Shown here one piece after another: positions 11,221-21,531 of a DNA stretch of 41,347 nt (position 1 is the stretch's first letter; each line of letters opens with the position of its first letter). The stretch is from Chara braunii (Eukaryota; Streptophyta; Charophyceae; Charales; Characeae). The notes beneath the pieces are model-generated. The model ran no database searches. It saw nothing but the letters and a program-made list of their open reading frames with translations, and was not told the origin of the DNA. Position numbers and translations under genes: made by a program. The DNA lies in assembly GCA_003427395.1 (NCBI GenBank), contig BFEA01000099.1, forward strand, positions 2,796,894-2,838,240. Reading direction: 5' to 3'.

Positions 11221-13638
11221 ACAGAGAAATTAGTCATGATGGTGGCCGCAAGACCCCTTCGCCAAATTCAGCGAGTAAAATGACTCAACGTCTGCTATAT
11301 GTGGTTGACCTCCTGTGCGTGGCATACGTAGGTTTGCATTTGCAATGACTGCAGCGGCCGTTCGGGCTCCCGAGGGCGCGGTACGAGAGAGAGCACAACC
11401 TGCCGCAAAAAAAAAAGCACTGGTCACTTACATTGTCGTTGGACCTGGATGCAGCACAGGAAGCACCAACAACGTCATCCTTCATCCATGGTAAGTGTTA
11501 GTGGAACTGAAGATCCTCACCCTTGATTCTAAACAGTAACCAACTCCAACGTAGATCCTTACACCATGATTGAACTCAAAACTGAAAGGACTCCGTGCTA
11601 AAATATCGTCAATAACAAAAATCAGTTATGAGAATAAATCGCAAATAACAACGACCTTGAACTCCAAAATCCCGTTTGTCCCAATTGTAAACCACTGGTC
11701 AAGTTGACTGAATCTGGTTTTCTCAACAGGACAATAGGGCTTGTATTTCAGTCCAATTCGGCGCCTTCGGGTGAAGAGGCCTTGAGGACATGCAGACATT
11801 CTACAGATGTAGTCAGTCATTTTTCCTCATAACTCTTAAAGTTTCGTATGGGACGCTGAACCAATTTTCTAGTTGGAGCACGATGCAGGAGAGAAAAAAC
11901 TTTATGTGTGATGAACGGTGCATCTGATTGCAGGGCCTCTAGAGGCAGTGGGAGAGCAACTAGCGGTGGTCGGACTGTTATCAGGAGGATCACGAGTGAA
12001 GCACTGACAATTACCTTTCTGGACGCGTGAAGATTTGAAGCCCATCAGGTGACTAAGCCAACATTTTAGAGTGGGAGATTCACTTATGGCGGTGGTAACG
12101 TCTTATGTGGTGCTGAGGGTGTGAGCACAATCCTACCTTCTTCCCTCGAATACAATGTACGATCATTATACCTATATTTAGACTGAAAGTTACCCCAAAT
12201 ACAACTATAATAACATGTACGTTGTATTCGGGGGAAGAAGGTATTCATACCTACATGCAAAATTCATCGAGTTCTGACTTATTTCCAAGGCGGACCTATT
12301 AGAGATAACTCCAACTTCCTTTCATCACATTCAAATTTCATTTTGTTCCTAATCATAACTTCGATTGTATTCATCTACTTTCTCTTTGTCTTTAACCATT
12401 TTCTAACCTCTTGCTCTCGTGGTTTTATGTGCCTATCTTCTCCCAACCCTGTTTTCAAAGCAAGTCATGAATCTGATTCTGCATTTGAAAAGTTTCCTAA
12501 CCTTGTAACTGGGTTAAACTGGGGTGGTGAATTTTCGCTTCGATAGTATCTGTGATTTTAACGTGCACCTAGTCGAATTTTTTAGTTTGATTCACTCCTG
12601 GTTATGGATTCTTCACTTTTCTTATACGAGAATAGTCATTTATAGCTCAATACCACTTAGTAAGGTTAGGTCGCTCCGTCGTATTTGTGGTAGGTGTATC
12701 CACCCTCAAATTATACGTCTTCCTTTCCTTTTCTTTGCCCTCAACCCGATTTTTCATGTTATTCGTTTTTTTGCCTTGTTGGTTTCAATTTTCAAATACA
12801 AAACCCCCCATAATCGTTGTGTTGGTCTAACACATCTGTAGTCGGCACTTACTCCCCTTCGTCACTTATACTCTAACGCATCTCCTACCTTTGAGTTGTA
12901 TATGGTGTAGACTTGAGTCGTGCCTGTTTTCCGATTCACTAACTCCAGTGATGGCTGTTTGGATTAGACTTTATCGGTTCTCCGATAATTTGTCTATATT
13001 TCTAGGCATCCTTGTTTGTGTGTTGGTTTATATTGGTTGGTTTATGACTTCTGTTTGTTTAGTTTTCTTTTCACTAACTTCGCTGACCCTAAACCGCAAA
13101 TGATATTGAAATCTCCGTTTTGCGCTTTTTTTCATAATCTTAAGTTTTTTGTATTTGTATTTGGTCTCCTCAAAATGACATTAGTGGAAATCATTTTTAT
13201 TATACCAAACCGCCTGCTTTTTGTTAAACATGAACATAATTTCATGATAGATACAATGTCCGTAGTGCTTGGAATTTAAGACATGTTTATGCGATTATCA
13301 TATGCCTAGGATTTGCTCATACACCCACGAGATCTTTGGAACTCCGTTAAACTCTTATTGCCAATGATGCATCATTTTTTGTTTTTTATTTTATTAGTCG
13401 TTATGAATTTTGGGTCAAGGTTATATGTTGGGTAAATATTTAAGGTGCGTATGAGAGTTGGAAGCAACTTGAGTTATATGCATTGGGATTGGTGACAATA
13501 TGGTGATCCAAGGGTACCCAGTAGTCCTTTGATACTTTAGGGGTAGCAAAGTCAGAAAAGACAGTGTGAGTGCACTTAGTGGCAGTGGGAATGTCGATAA
13601 TGAGTAGTACCAGTGAATTGGCTGGTATTTAACGTATT
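11221..13638. other. AT-rich, gene-free stretch
   Basis: Short open frames (the longest is about 105 codons, at 12524-12841) have Phe/Leu/Ile-rich composition expected by chance in AT-rich DNA, and none shows a domain. A 64-codon minus-strand frame at 11626-11820 is also unrecognised. The only structured element I see is the inverted repeat at 12134-12243. Confidence 0.6.
12134..12243. repeat. 110-bp hairpin with 27-bp arms (MITE-like)
   Basis: The left arm begins TACCTTCTTCCCTCGAATAC at 12134 and ends GTAC at 12160. The right arm, at 12217-12243, is its reverse complement with two mismatches out of 27. The 56-base loop holds a partial third copy (CCCCAAATACAAC). No target-site duplication is obvious. 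It could be a minimal MITE or a small-RNA hairpin precursor. Confidence 0.75.
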
Positions 13639-13661
13639 TTATATATATATATATATATATC
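13639..13661. repeat. (TA)n microsatellite left of the gap
   Basis: A simple TA run ending ...TATATATCGTCACAAAC. The sequence next to it mirrors the other side of the assembly gap, where TTTGACGATATATA precedes a second TA run. Confidence 0.85.
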
Positions 13662-13725
13662 GTCACAAACAGAACTGCCCGGTAAACCGTAGGCAGAGAG
13701 AGAGAAGAGGACAACAAACGAGGGG

Positions 13726-13771
13726 CTGTGACAAACTGTTTCGTCGGAGTTTCACCGACTCATCAGGAGGC
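13726..13771 (-). ncRNA. Hammerhead-ribozyme-like core (cut off by the gap)
   Basis: On the minus strand the order CUGAUGA (13766-13760), stem II GUCGG / CCGAC (13759-13755 / 13747-13743; 5 perfect pairs, 7-base loop), GAAA (13742-13739) and a GUC cleavage triplet (13732-13730) matches the hammerhead catalytic core. G10.1-C11.1 closes stem II as in the consensus. Stem III would be only three pairs (ACA/UGU), as in the minimal type I hammerheads of Penelope-like and related retroelements. Stem I cannot be confirmed: its 5' strand runs into the unknown bases at 13772, and the five bases that are visible (GCCUC) do not pair with the 3' side. All core nucleotides are present, but self-cleavage is inference. 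Confidence 0.5.
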
Positions 13772-14626
13772 NNNNNNNNNNNNNNNNNNNNNNNNNNNNN
13801 NNNNNNNNNNNNNNNNNNNNNNNNNNNNNNNNNNNNNNNNNNNNNNNNNNNNNNNNNNNNNNNNNNNNNNNNNNNNNNNNNNNNNNNNNNNNNNNNNNNN
13901 NNNNNNNNNNNNNNNNNNNNNNNNNNNNNNNNNNNNNNNNNNNNNNNNNNNNNNNNNNNNNNNNNNNNNNNNNNNNNNNNNNNNNNNNNNNNNNNNNNNN
14001 NNNNNNNNNNNNNNNNNNNNNNNNNNNNNNNNNNNNNNNNNNNNNNNNNNNNNNNNNNNNNNNNNNNNNNNNNNNNNNNNNNNNNNNNNNNNNNNNNNNN
14101 NNNNNNNNNNNNNNNNNNNNNNNNNNNNNNNNNNNNNNNNNNNNNNNNNNNNNNNNNNNNNNNNNNNNNNNNNNNNNNNNNNNNNNNNNNNNNNNNNNNN
14201 NNNNNNNNNNNNNNNNNNNNNNNNNNNNNNNNNNNNNNNNNNNNNNNNNNNNNNNNNNNNNNNNNNNNNNNNNNNNNNNNNNNNNNNNNNNNNNNNNNNN
14301 NNNNNNNNNNNNNNNNNNNNNNNNNNNNNNNNNNNNNNNNNNNNNNNNNNNNNNNNNNNNNNNNNNNNNNNNNNNNNNNNNNNNNNNNNNNNNNNNNNNN
14401 NNNNNNNNNNNNNNNNNNNNNNNNNNNNNNNNNNNNNNNNNNNNNNNNNNNNNNNNNNNNNNNNNNNNNNNNNNNNNNNNNNNNNNNNNNNNNNNNNNNN
14501 NNNNNNNNNNNNNNNNNNNNNNNNNNNNNNNNNNNNNNNNNNNNNNNNNNNNNNNNNNNNNNNNNNNNNNNNNNNNNNNNNNNNNNNNNNNNNNNNNNNN
14601 NNNNNNNNNNNNNNNNNNNNNNNNNN
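13772..14626. other. Assembly gap (855 unknown bases)
   Basis: All bases are N, so no feature can be called. Long frames crossing it are artefacts. The length is not a round placeholder, so it looks like a size-estimated scaffold gap. Inverted flanks (TATATATCGTCA on the left, TGACGATATATA on the right) suggest the missing sequence belongs to one repetitive element. Confidence 0.99.
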
Positions 14627-14659
14627 TATTTGACGATATATATATATATATATATATAT
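14627..14659. repeat. (TA)n microsatellite right of the gap
   Basis: TATTTGACGATATATA followed by a TA run, which mirrors the left flank of the gap in reverse complement. Confidence 0.85.
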
Positions 14660-16550
14660 TTGTACCCTCCACCCAATAAGACTCAAAATTGATCGATTAT
14701 CCGTAGTACGGGTCTGTTTCGATGTTGTTTTTCTTCTTTGGTACCTTTTTTTTTTTTTTTTTCTGCGGTGAATCCTTCCTTGGATTTCCATATTACTTTA
14801 CTCAATTTTAAATAGGTTGTTTGATTTTGTCCATTGGGGTTAGCCGTACTAAGACTATTGCATTTTTAAATTGCAGAATTTAGTTTATGATCTCCTGCAT
14901 ATGTTGGAGTTTTCCTCTTGCTACAAGTTGTTTGAACATGAAATTTGAACTTTAATTTTAAATTAGTGATAGGTTAAGGTTCCTATCGATTTATATATCT
15001 TTAAAAAAAAAAAAAAGTTGGTCGGTAGGTGAAGTAACTAAAGTCAGTCAAGTAGGAATCCAAAGGACAGTGGTTGCTCAGGTCTGGTGCACATACAGTA
15101 AGAAAAATACAATCCACAAATGATACAAGATTGAAAAAAAATAAGTATGTCAGATTGGGAAAAAATAAGTTGTAAAGATAAGTCGTATGCCCATCCTAAA
15201 CCGACAAAATCCTTTTATTGTTCAACAAGTGGCTTGTAACGAACGAATAAGCGATGGTCGTTGGAGGAAAAAGCTAGTGACCCCAAAGATTGAACGAAGT
15301 TATGAAATCGGGTTGGACAGCAGCAGTAGTTTTATTAAAAAGTTCGAAGAAAGCAGATGATGGTAAACGAGTTAAAAGAAAACTTTTTTTGAGATGAATG
15401 AATGATTGGGGAGGCATGACGCAGGTTGAAGCTATATGATATGCAATGACTTGGATGTATTCTCCTTCATAACTAGTCAATGGTTGATTAAAGTTGATGG
15501 CCGGTGTTACTGTTTCGATTCTGAAGGAGTACCTATTGTATCCCCTTGAACTGTTGACGTAATGATAACTTGCGTAAGTGGTAGTTTTTGCTTGCTATGA
15601 AGAGAAGGAGGAGATGACCCTTGCCAAAGTGACAATGTGAAGGTTAACAGGAAGGTGTGTCGGGCGTATATGTTAGAGCGAGAGGGTTGAGGAAACGTTT
15701 GTACAACTCTTGCAAGGGGAGAAAATCGGTTTAGTAGTAGGGTATATTTGAACCAAAATCAAGATACTTAAAGGTTAGAGAGACAATGGTATACCAAAGT
15801 GCAATTGTGATGCAGTAATTAGGGGATAGTTGGCAAAGAGGCGGGAATGGACCACAATTGCAATATAAGGAGATAGACATAGCGTGCTTATATTTGCAAC
15901 CATAATATATAAAAAATGAACAAACAAAGAAAATGGTTTAGGATACAGTTGAAATACTTCAGAAATTAGTTGTAGTGCGTGGAAGATAAGAACAGTACAT
16001 TCGGAGCAAGTAGTTTTTCTATCTGGGGGAGTTGAGGAGCACTAAGTGGTGAGGGTTTAAATACACGCATAGAGAAATGGTTCAGAGAGGGAAGGGTGTA
16101 ATAGAGAGAGAAAAAAACACATTTTCTAGATATGAGGGATACAGGGAGGGATTGAGGAAAAGTGGAGTTTGTGGGAGATGATGCATCAACAAATAAAGAC
16201 TAGTATTACAATATATCTTCAACATGCTTATGAAGTACGAGGAACTGGAAGTTAAGTGAGGGTGATACGAAGGAGAAATTAACATTTTAGATGACAAAGA
16301 GTATTGGTGAGAGACCAAGAAGAGTGAAGTTTAGAGAGAGAGAATTGACATGAGGGATGGGGATACAATTATAAGCGCAAAAGAATGAAGTTCTATATGA
16401 CATTACAATATGTAGAAACTAACTTGCTTTCTCGGATAAAGGAAATATTATAAGATATTGAACCGAACTTGCTTCATAAAGATAAAAAACGATATGAAAT
16501 ATAGAGGTCAGATAAAACATCCAACGATAGGGTAAGGATGATAGAAGGTT
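14660..16550. other. AT-rich, gene-free stretch
   Basis: It contains T and A homopolymer runs (14749-14762, 15003-15015) and no recognisable coding sequence. At 15090-15127 a sequence containing ACAATCCACAAATGAT resembles 11178-11215 in direct orientation. The rest looks like neutral intergenic or intronic DNA. Confidence 0.6.
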
Positions 16551-16573
16551 CTAGTCGATCGATCGATCGATCG

Positions 16574-16618
<45 letters not shown>
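16551..16618 (+). repeat. Compound (GATC)n(GA)n microsatellite
   Basis: About six GATC units are followed by about twenty GA units ending at 16618, then an A run. The GATC part is self-complementary and can extrude as a cruciform. Confidence 0.95.
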
Positions 16619-16624
<6 letters not shown>

Positions 16625-16635
16625 AAATGGCGTGA

Positions 16636-18180
16636 CTAAGTACGCAGTACAAAGCTAGGGCAAACATGATGATAGTTATAAGCAAAAAGGTTAATTGCAA
16701 GTTTTCTTATTGAACAAAATATTCCTTTTTTAAAATATTTTGTTATTCCCCCTTTTTTTATGATTTTAAGAGAGTGTTTGCTTCTTGGTTGAGATTGCAC
16801 AAAATTTGAATAGGGTTGAGAAAAGCAATGTAGCACATCAGCGGCCCTCCCTAGGGGACTGTCCCTGCTGCTTGTTTGATGCACTTCCAGTAGTTCAGTA
16901 TGGGAAAGCCAGATCAAACCCGCCTCCTTGCGGTCGCTGAACCGAGTGAATGTTACTCTTTGCGTCATGCGCATTGTTCCCCCTCCGGCTATCCATTTAG
17001 CTTTTTCCCTCTGGCTCAAACTGTGATTCTACGAATCTGTCCAGGTCCAACTGTAACACCTTTTTCCCTTCTAAGTTGTAGTCCTTATAGGAGTATCATC
17101 CTTTCAAGGTGGCCCCTCTCTGGTGCCCCCTTCCTGATGGGGACAAGTCCACCTCCCATGTGCCATTTTTTTCCTCACCGGAACGAGAGGTACTCCTTCT
17201 GCTGCTATCTTCCCTACCCCCTCTCCCTGTTCTAGACACTGTCTCAGACATTGTCTTTTGGTTGGCGCATTCTCCTGGGGCATGCCTATGTCTGGTCTGT
17301 GGTCGTCTGGGGGGGGGTTGCCGGTTTGCCGTATCTGATTGTGCTTTCTGTCCCCAACTTCACTTATGCCTGATTGCCCTCCTTTTGCTGCTGGTGCACC
17401 CTGCCCCAGGTTGTGGGCCAAAGTTTGTGCCTCCACCTGTGTGGCAGACTCCTGCCCTTTTTTGCTCCCTTCTCCCTTTTGTAGTCCTTCTAAACTTTCC
17501 TTCTTTTTTACCCTTACTTCCTGGTTCCCTGTTCTGGGGCGTGGAGGTGGCAGGAGTTCCGCCACTATGTATAAGACTCAAGTGCCTACATCTGGCCAGT
17601 GCAAACCCGGGGGCAGTATTTCCATCATTACTTTCTTGAGGCTGAGACTTCCCAGGTACGTTGCATCCCAAAACTCATCTGACTCCGGACCGTATCTGTC
17701 CTTTAGACTACTTAGTAGCATTCCGCAAGCTGGATCAACTTTTGTTCGATCGAGATGTGCTGGTCGTTTTGGGTGTTGTCACTGTTGTGGTCATTTGGCG
17801 GTTGGGCATCTTCCATTATAATTTATGGAGGGGGGGTGGGGGGGAGGGGAGATGATCCTACCTCCATCGGGGTGGGACCAAAGGCCTCCTTGAAGGGGTC
17901 CAGGTCGCTCGGCTCCTCCTCTTTCCCCTTCCCTTCTTGTATTTGTTGACTCCCCCCTTGATTGGGCAGTTGCCCTAAGTCAGCACCTCTAAGAAGTGCT
18001 ACATAGTCCGATTGTGGGTTGTCTGGAGTGCCTGTAACACTTTTAAGGGGGTCGTCGAGCTCAAGATGTCTGTGGGTACAGTTTCATCGTTGATGATAGA
18101 CATTCGTATGGTTCCCTGGTTCAACATGTTGTGGGAGCAAATGATCTGCGGGGTCCAGCTTGTGGAGTGCATCGAACACA
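16636..18180 (-). pseudogene. Decayed ORF of unknown function, Pro/Gln/Lys-rich
   Basis: The minus strand carries a coherent but interrupted reading frame. It starts within the left arm of the 17976-18397 foldback (LELDDPLKSVTGTP, DYVALLRGADLGQLP), continues as GGSQQIQEGKGKEEEPSDL, then SSLKDRYGPESDEFWDATYL, and ends in a long Lys/Gln/Pro-rich stretch (17565-17104) and a possible tail to 16636. Frame changes occur near 17830 and at the poly-G/C runs. I recognise no domain. The low-complexity tail resembles the C-termini of some LINE ORF1 proteins, but no zinc knuckle is visible. The ends are approximate. Confidence 0.35.
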
Positions 18181-18397
18181 GACCAAATAAATTAATCACC
18201 ATGCACTCCACAGGCCGAACCCCGCAGATCATTTGCTCATACAACACGCTGAACGAGGGAACCAGACGAACGTCTGTCATCAACGATGGAACTGTACCCA
18301 CAGACATCCTGAGCTCGACGACCCCTTTAAAAGTGTTACAGGCACTTCATACATCCCGCAATTGGACTATGTAGCACTTCGTAGAGGTGTTGACTTA
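17976..18397. repeat. 422-bp foldback with ~200-bp inverted arms
   Basis: The left arm (17976 to about 18180) and the right arm (about 18195 to 18397) are reverse complements at roughly 85-90% identity by eye, separated by a short AT-rich loop around 18181-18194. Outer ends read TAAGTCAGCACCTC and, in reverse complement, TAAGTCAACACCTC. Both arms read as related peptides on opposite strands, for example HRHLELDDPLKSVTGT and HRHPELDDPFKSVTGT. One codon is TGA in the left arm and TGG in the right. It is either a long-TIR MITE or an inverted duplication of part of a coding sequence. Confidence 0.85.
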
Positions 18398-18799
18398 CGT
18401 GCATAAAAAGTACTGAAAACAAAATAGAGAGACATACATAAGACTTTTTTTTTTTTTTTTTTTAACGAGTTTTTCAGAAGGTACCGAAGGTGATATTTCT
18501 TGCAGTGCACTAGCCTTCCATAGAAAATATTCTTCTTGAATTTGGCTATGTCGAATAAAGAATCTTGCATTCTTATTGAATATTTTGAGTGAACCATCTC
18601 CCATAAGAGATTATAAAATAATTGCTTTACATTGATCCGACAAAGATATTTTATTTAATTTTTACGGGACTTGCCAAAACTGCTTTCATATTTTCTATCT
18701 ACTTCTTCCAATAGTTTCTAAGGGATCCTCTTACTAATATTTATCAAATTAACACCAAACTTCCCTTGGGATTGATTCATCCAAGTATTGTACATGAAT

Positions 18800-18800
<1 letters not shown>
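18398..18800. other. AT-rich spacer with a poly-T run
   Basis: No gene is seen. A homopolymer T run lies at 18445-18463. Confidence 0.7.
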
Positions 18801-18837
<37 letters not shown>

Positions 18838-18855
18838 GTGCGTGCATGCGCGCGC

Positions 18856-18896
<41 letters not shown>

Positions 18897-18899
18897 CGT
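18801..18899 (+). repeat. Poly-T followed by (GC)n(GT)n
   Basis: 35 T residues at 18801-18835, then alternating GCGTGC/GCGCGC and about 20 GT units. Alternating purine-pyrimidine DNA of this kind can adopt Z-form, although that is a general property and not evidence of function. Confidence 0.95.
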
Positions 18900-18965
18900 T
18901 GCGATTTAAAGTTTTGTGTGGGGGGTGAGTCTTGGGAAAGGTGGGTATGGCGTGCAATTTTTTAA

Positions 18966-19440
18966 TTAAGTTTTTCCCCTCAAATAAAATATGACGATCC
19001 TACTAGGAGGGTTGATATAAACAACCCCCTTAGTAGGACCCTCCCAGGTTGCTCCATCTATCGGTGGGGAGTTGCACCTGCTGGAAAACGGGTCCAGCGT
19101 TCCATCAAGTGTATCATGATGATCAAGAAAGTCATCAACCAGCAAAACTATGGTGAAGGATAAAAAGTGTTTCTTAACCCTAGTTAGGGCCTCACAATTC
19201 CCATGCATCCTTAACACCTCTCCATCCCCTCGTACAACCAATCCTTGGCTCAAAAATGCATACCAACTAACAATCAGTCATACCCATACCACGACCTGGG
19301 TACCAAAGGAAAAGGTCTCGGAAGTCCGCAGATGCAGGATCAACGTCAACTCAATCATTGAAAACAAGGCGATAATTTATGCAAAGCTCCACTCCCCTGT
19401 TTGTTCGCCTTCCCACTTAACCTGCCCCAATTTCCCACCT
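18966..19440 (-). pseudogene. Possible N6-adenine methyltransferase-like fragment
   Basis: A minus-strand frame of 95 codons (19253-18966) ends with DPFSSRCN, then about 20 residues later VVYINPPSRIV. The spacing of DPxxSxxN and a (V/I)NPP box is like Dam-like DNA adenine methyltransferases found in phages and in DIRS/tyrosine-recombinase retroelements, where NPP(Y/F/S) is the catalytic motif IV. The same frame is readable upstream to about 19440 with two stops. The domain is too short and divergent to be sure, and a neighbouring RT or tyrosine recombinase of a DIRS element was not found. It may be a random resemblance. Confidence 0.3.
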
Positions 19441-19490
19441 TGGTCCCCCCCAAGCCGACAATCATTGAAGTGTTGGATGTGCTGAAGAAT

Positions 19491-19556
19491 TTCAGTTCAT
19501 GACGATAAATGTTGTGTGCTAAAGGATTTCAGTTCGTGATGATAAATGCTATATCT
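19491..19556. repeat. Two-copy ~35-bp direct repeat at a LINE 3' end
   Basis: TTCAGTTCATGACGATAAATG and TTCAGTTCGTGATGATAAATG lie about 36 bp apart. They are just downstream (minus-strand sense) of the LINE fragment at 19540-20285. Short tandem tails are a common way for non-LTR elements to end when they lack poly(A). Confidence 0.6.
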
Positions 19557-20285
19557 TGTCTCTTGTCTTTTCCCATTTGGTAGCAATATTCGTTTGTATA
19601 TGCCGTTTAATAGTGTCTATAAATTCAGGACCATCCAAGTGTGCTCCTTCCATTTCGTATGTGCACCGTCTCAAACAAATCGCCCAAAGGATCGCCCCCC
19701 GTCCTAATTTAAATAGATTATGGAAAAAGTCATCCAATTTTCTAAGAGGAGCGTTTTCCACTCCCAAGGCTAGGGAAGGGCAATGCCCAGCTGGCTCCAG
19801 ACTCTGTCCCACCAACGCCATAACCATATTACTCTAGGCATTGAAGAAAAAATGTATGCTCTGTAGTTTCCGGAATCAATCTAGTCGGAAAGCTGACTTG
19901 CAGAGTTTGCACCAGTGCAGGGCGACACCTCTCTGCTCCAATGAAGATCTGTCAATCAGCTTGATATTCGTAGGGAGGCATCTATGGGCTATTTTCCATT
20001 GTAAAAAGGCTACTTTGGCTGGTTTGGACTTTATTGTGTTAAACCATTTAATTGAGTGTACCGATTCCCTGCTCACATTCAGATGTTTCATCCATCGGGC
20101 TTCCCCTCTATAGCATTAATAGGTAGATTTGATCGTCAACGTATGTAGGGATCTAGGGTAAGGCCTTCCCCTTCCCCCAAAGTTAGTCCATTTCCTATTG
20201 GTCGGCTGAAGAGGCAGATGTGATATGGTCGTGTCCGACTTGAAAGCCAACCATATATCTTTATTTTTTAACACCCTGATTCTAA
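19540..20285 (-). pseudogene. 5'-truncated LINE ORF2 C-terminus (zf-RVT), copy 2
   Basis: The minus strand from 20285 reads NKDIWLAFKSDTTISHLPLQ, then SIKWFNTIKSKPAKVAFLQW, KIAHRCLPTNIKLIDRSSL, HWCKLCKSAF, ETTEH and a Cys after HxFF. This is the zf-RVT pattern (W...PxKVxxFxW, LPT, CxxC...ExxxHxxxxC) at the C-terminus of plant-type LINE ORF2. The zinc ligands C, C, H and C appear present, unlike LINE copy 1. Stops and frameshifts after 19876 break it, with the last part open from 19827 to 19549. There is no RT domain upstream, so the copy is 5'-truncated at about 20285. The sequence differs from copy 1, so it is another LINE family. Confidence 0.75.
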
Positions 20286-21343
20286 ATATTTGACCCTCAT
20301 GGACGAAACATTAAGCTGCCTAACGCACACACGCTTGACATGTGGAGGCACTGGACGTAACCACCTCACAGACTGACGTGATCCTGCGTCTGATTTGATA
20401 GGATACTGCGACATGTATGGGTAACCAGCATTGGAGTAGTAGTGACTGTCGGATTCGGCGTTTTTTTCCCATCGCCAAAGTGAAAATTTACGATTTGTGG
20501 CAATAGCATGTTGATTGTCGGTCAATGTGGATGGAGGTAAGCGGAGAATGCCCCCGCAAAGGCAAAGTGTGTGGAAAGGAACTCCAACATTGTGAAGTCA
20601 TGAGTTGTCTTCCATGAAAGGGGATGAAGGTCAGGAATCGAAAGGAGAATGTACACGGCGAAATGTTTCAGCCCTAATTACGGGGAAGAGCATATCTCTA
20701 CCCACAAGGAAGGTGGGGAAAGAGAGTCTACATCGCAGGAAGAGTGTACATAGTGAATAGTTTCATTCCTAATCTCAGATGGAAGGTGGGGAAAGAGAGT
20801 CCGCACCTTCTATGTGATCGCAACAAAATTTAGAAGGGGAACGCTTGAAAATGGGAGAGTCATTCAGAGAGTAAAGAAGATTTGAAACCGAAGGAAGAGT
20901 GACTAAAGTGCAATGGTTCTTCCTTAATTAAGAGCACATCTCTACTCAAAAGGAAAGAAAGGAAAGTGCGTCCATATATGATGAGTGATTGCCTTGAGGA
21001 AAACTCCTCCCCGATCTGATTTTCCTAATCAGATAACGGGGTGATTGCGCGAGAGAAAAATTCTTTCCTAATCTGATTACGGGGAGGAGTTATAAAAGAG
21101 AGTGGGAGATTCGATTTGGTGGGCGTTAGCAGAGTTTTTATATTCACGTACGAAGAAAGGGTTGAAGGGAAGAAGTAAGGAATAGGAGAGCATGAAGAGA
21201 ACGGGCAAGTAAGTCAGATCATCAGATGAAGAGCTGATAAACAGCGATTTCGTCAAAACGGACATTTTATATTTTTTGAATGAAATTGAAAGTGTCATTT
21301 TCATTATGATTTTGAGTGCAAAAAGCATTTCAAATTCGAGGTA
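20286..21343. other. Gene-free stretch with degenerate tandem repeats
   Basis: Between about 20640 and 21095 a loosely repeated module recurs (GAGTG..., then TTCATTCCTAATCT or CCTAATTACGGGG, then GGAAGGTGGGGAAAGAGAGT at 20711 and about 20780). At its end, AACTCCTCCCCGATCTGATT (from 21002) faces its imperfect reverse complement AATCTGATTACGGGGAGGAG (21072-21091). No coding sequence was recognised. Confidence 0.6.
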
Positions 21344-21427
21344 TGGGGTAAGGGGTAAGGGGTAAGGGGTAAGGGGTTTAGGGGTAAGGGATAAGGGGTA
21401 AATGGCAAGGGGTAAGGGGTAGGGGTC
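21344..21427 (+). repeat. (GGGGTAA)n minisatellite, telomere-like and G-rich
   Basis: About ten 7-bp units, mostly GGGGTAA with variants GGGGTTTA and GGGATAA. Four consecutive perfect G4 runs separated by TAA (21345-21372) fit the G-quadruplex rule on the plus strand. The unit resembles, but is not, the plant telomere repeat TTTAGGG. The minus strand would read as a Pro/Leu/Tyr repeat peptide, which I regard as fortuitous. Confidence 0.9.
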
Positions 21428-21531
21428 TGGAGCAATGTTTGTCACCTTCTACACACTGTTTCTGTTACAAACAATTTAATGTTACCCACATCCGTCCGCA
21501 TGTAATCACAATATCCAGCAACGGGTACATA

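Noticed and set aside
13613-14791. Several frames of 300-360 codons on both strands
   Set aside because: They run through 855 unknown bases and carry no information.
21077-21445. Pro/Leu/Tyr-repeat protein on the minus strand
   Set aside because: It is the translation of the GGGGTAA minisatellite; there is no coding support outside the repeat.
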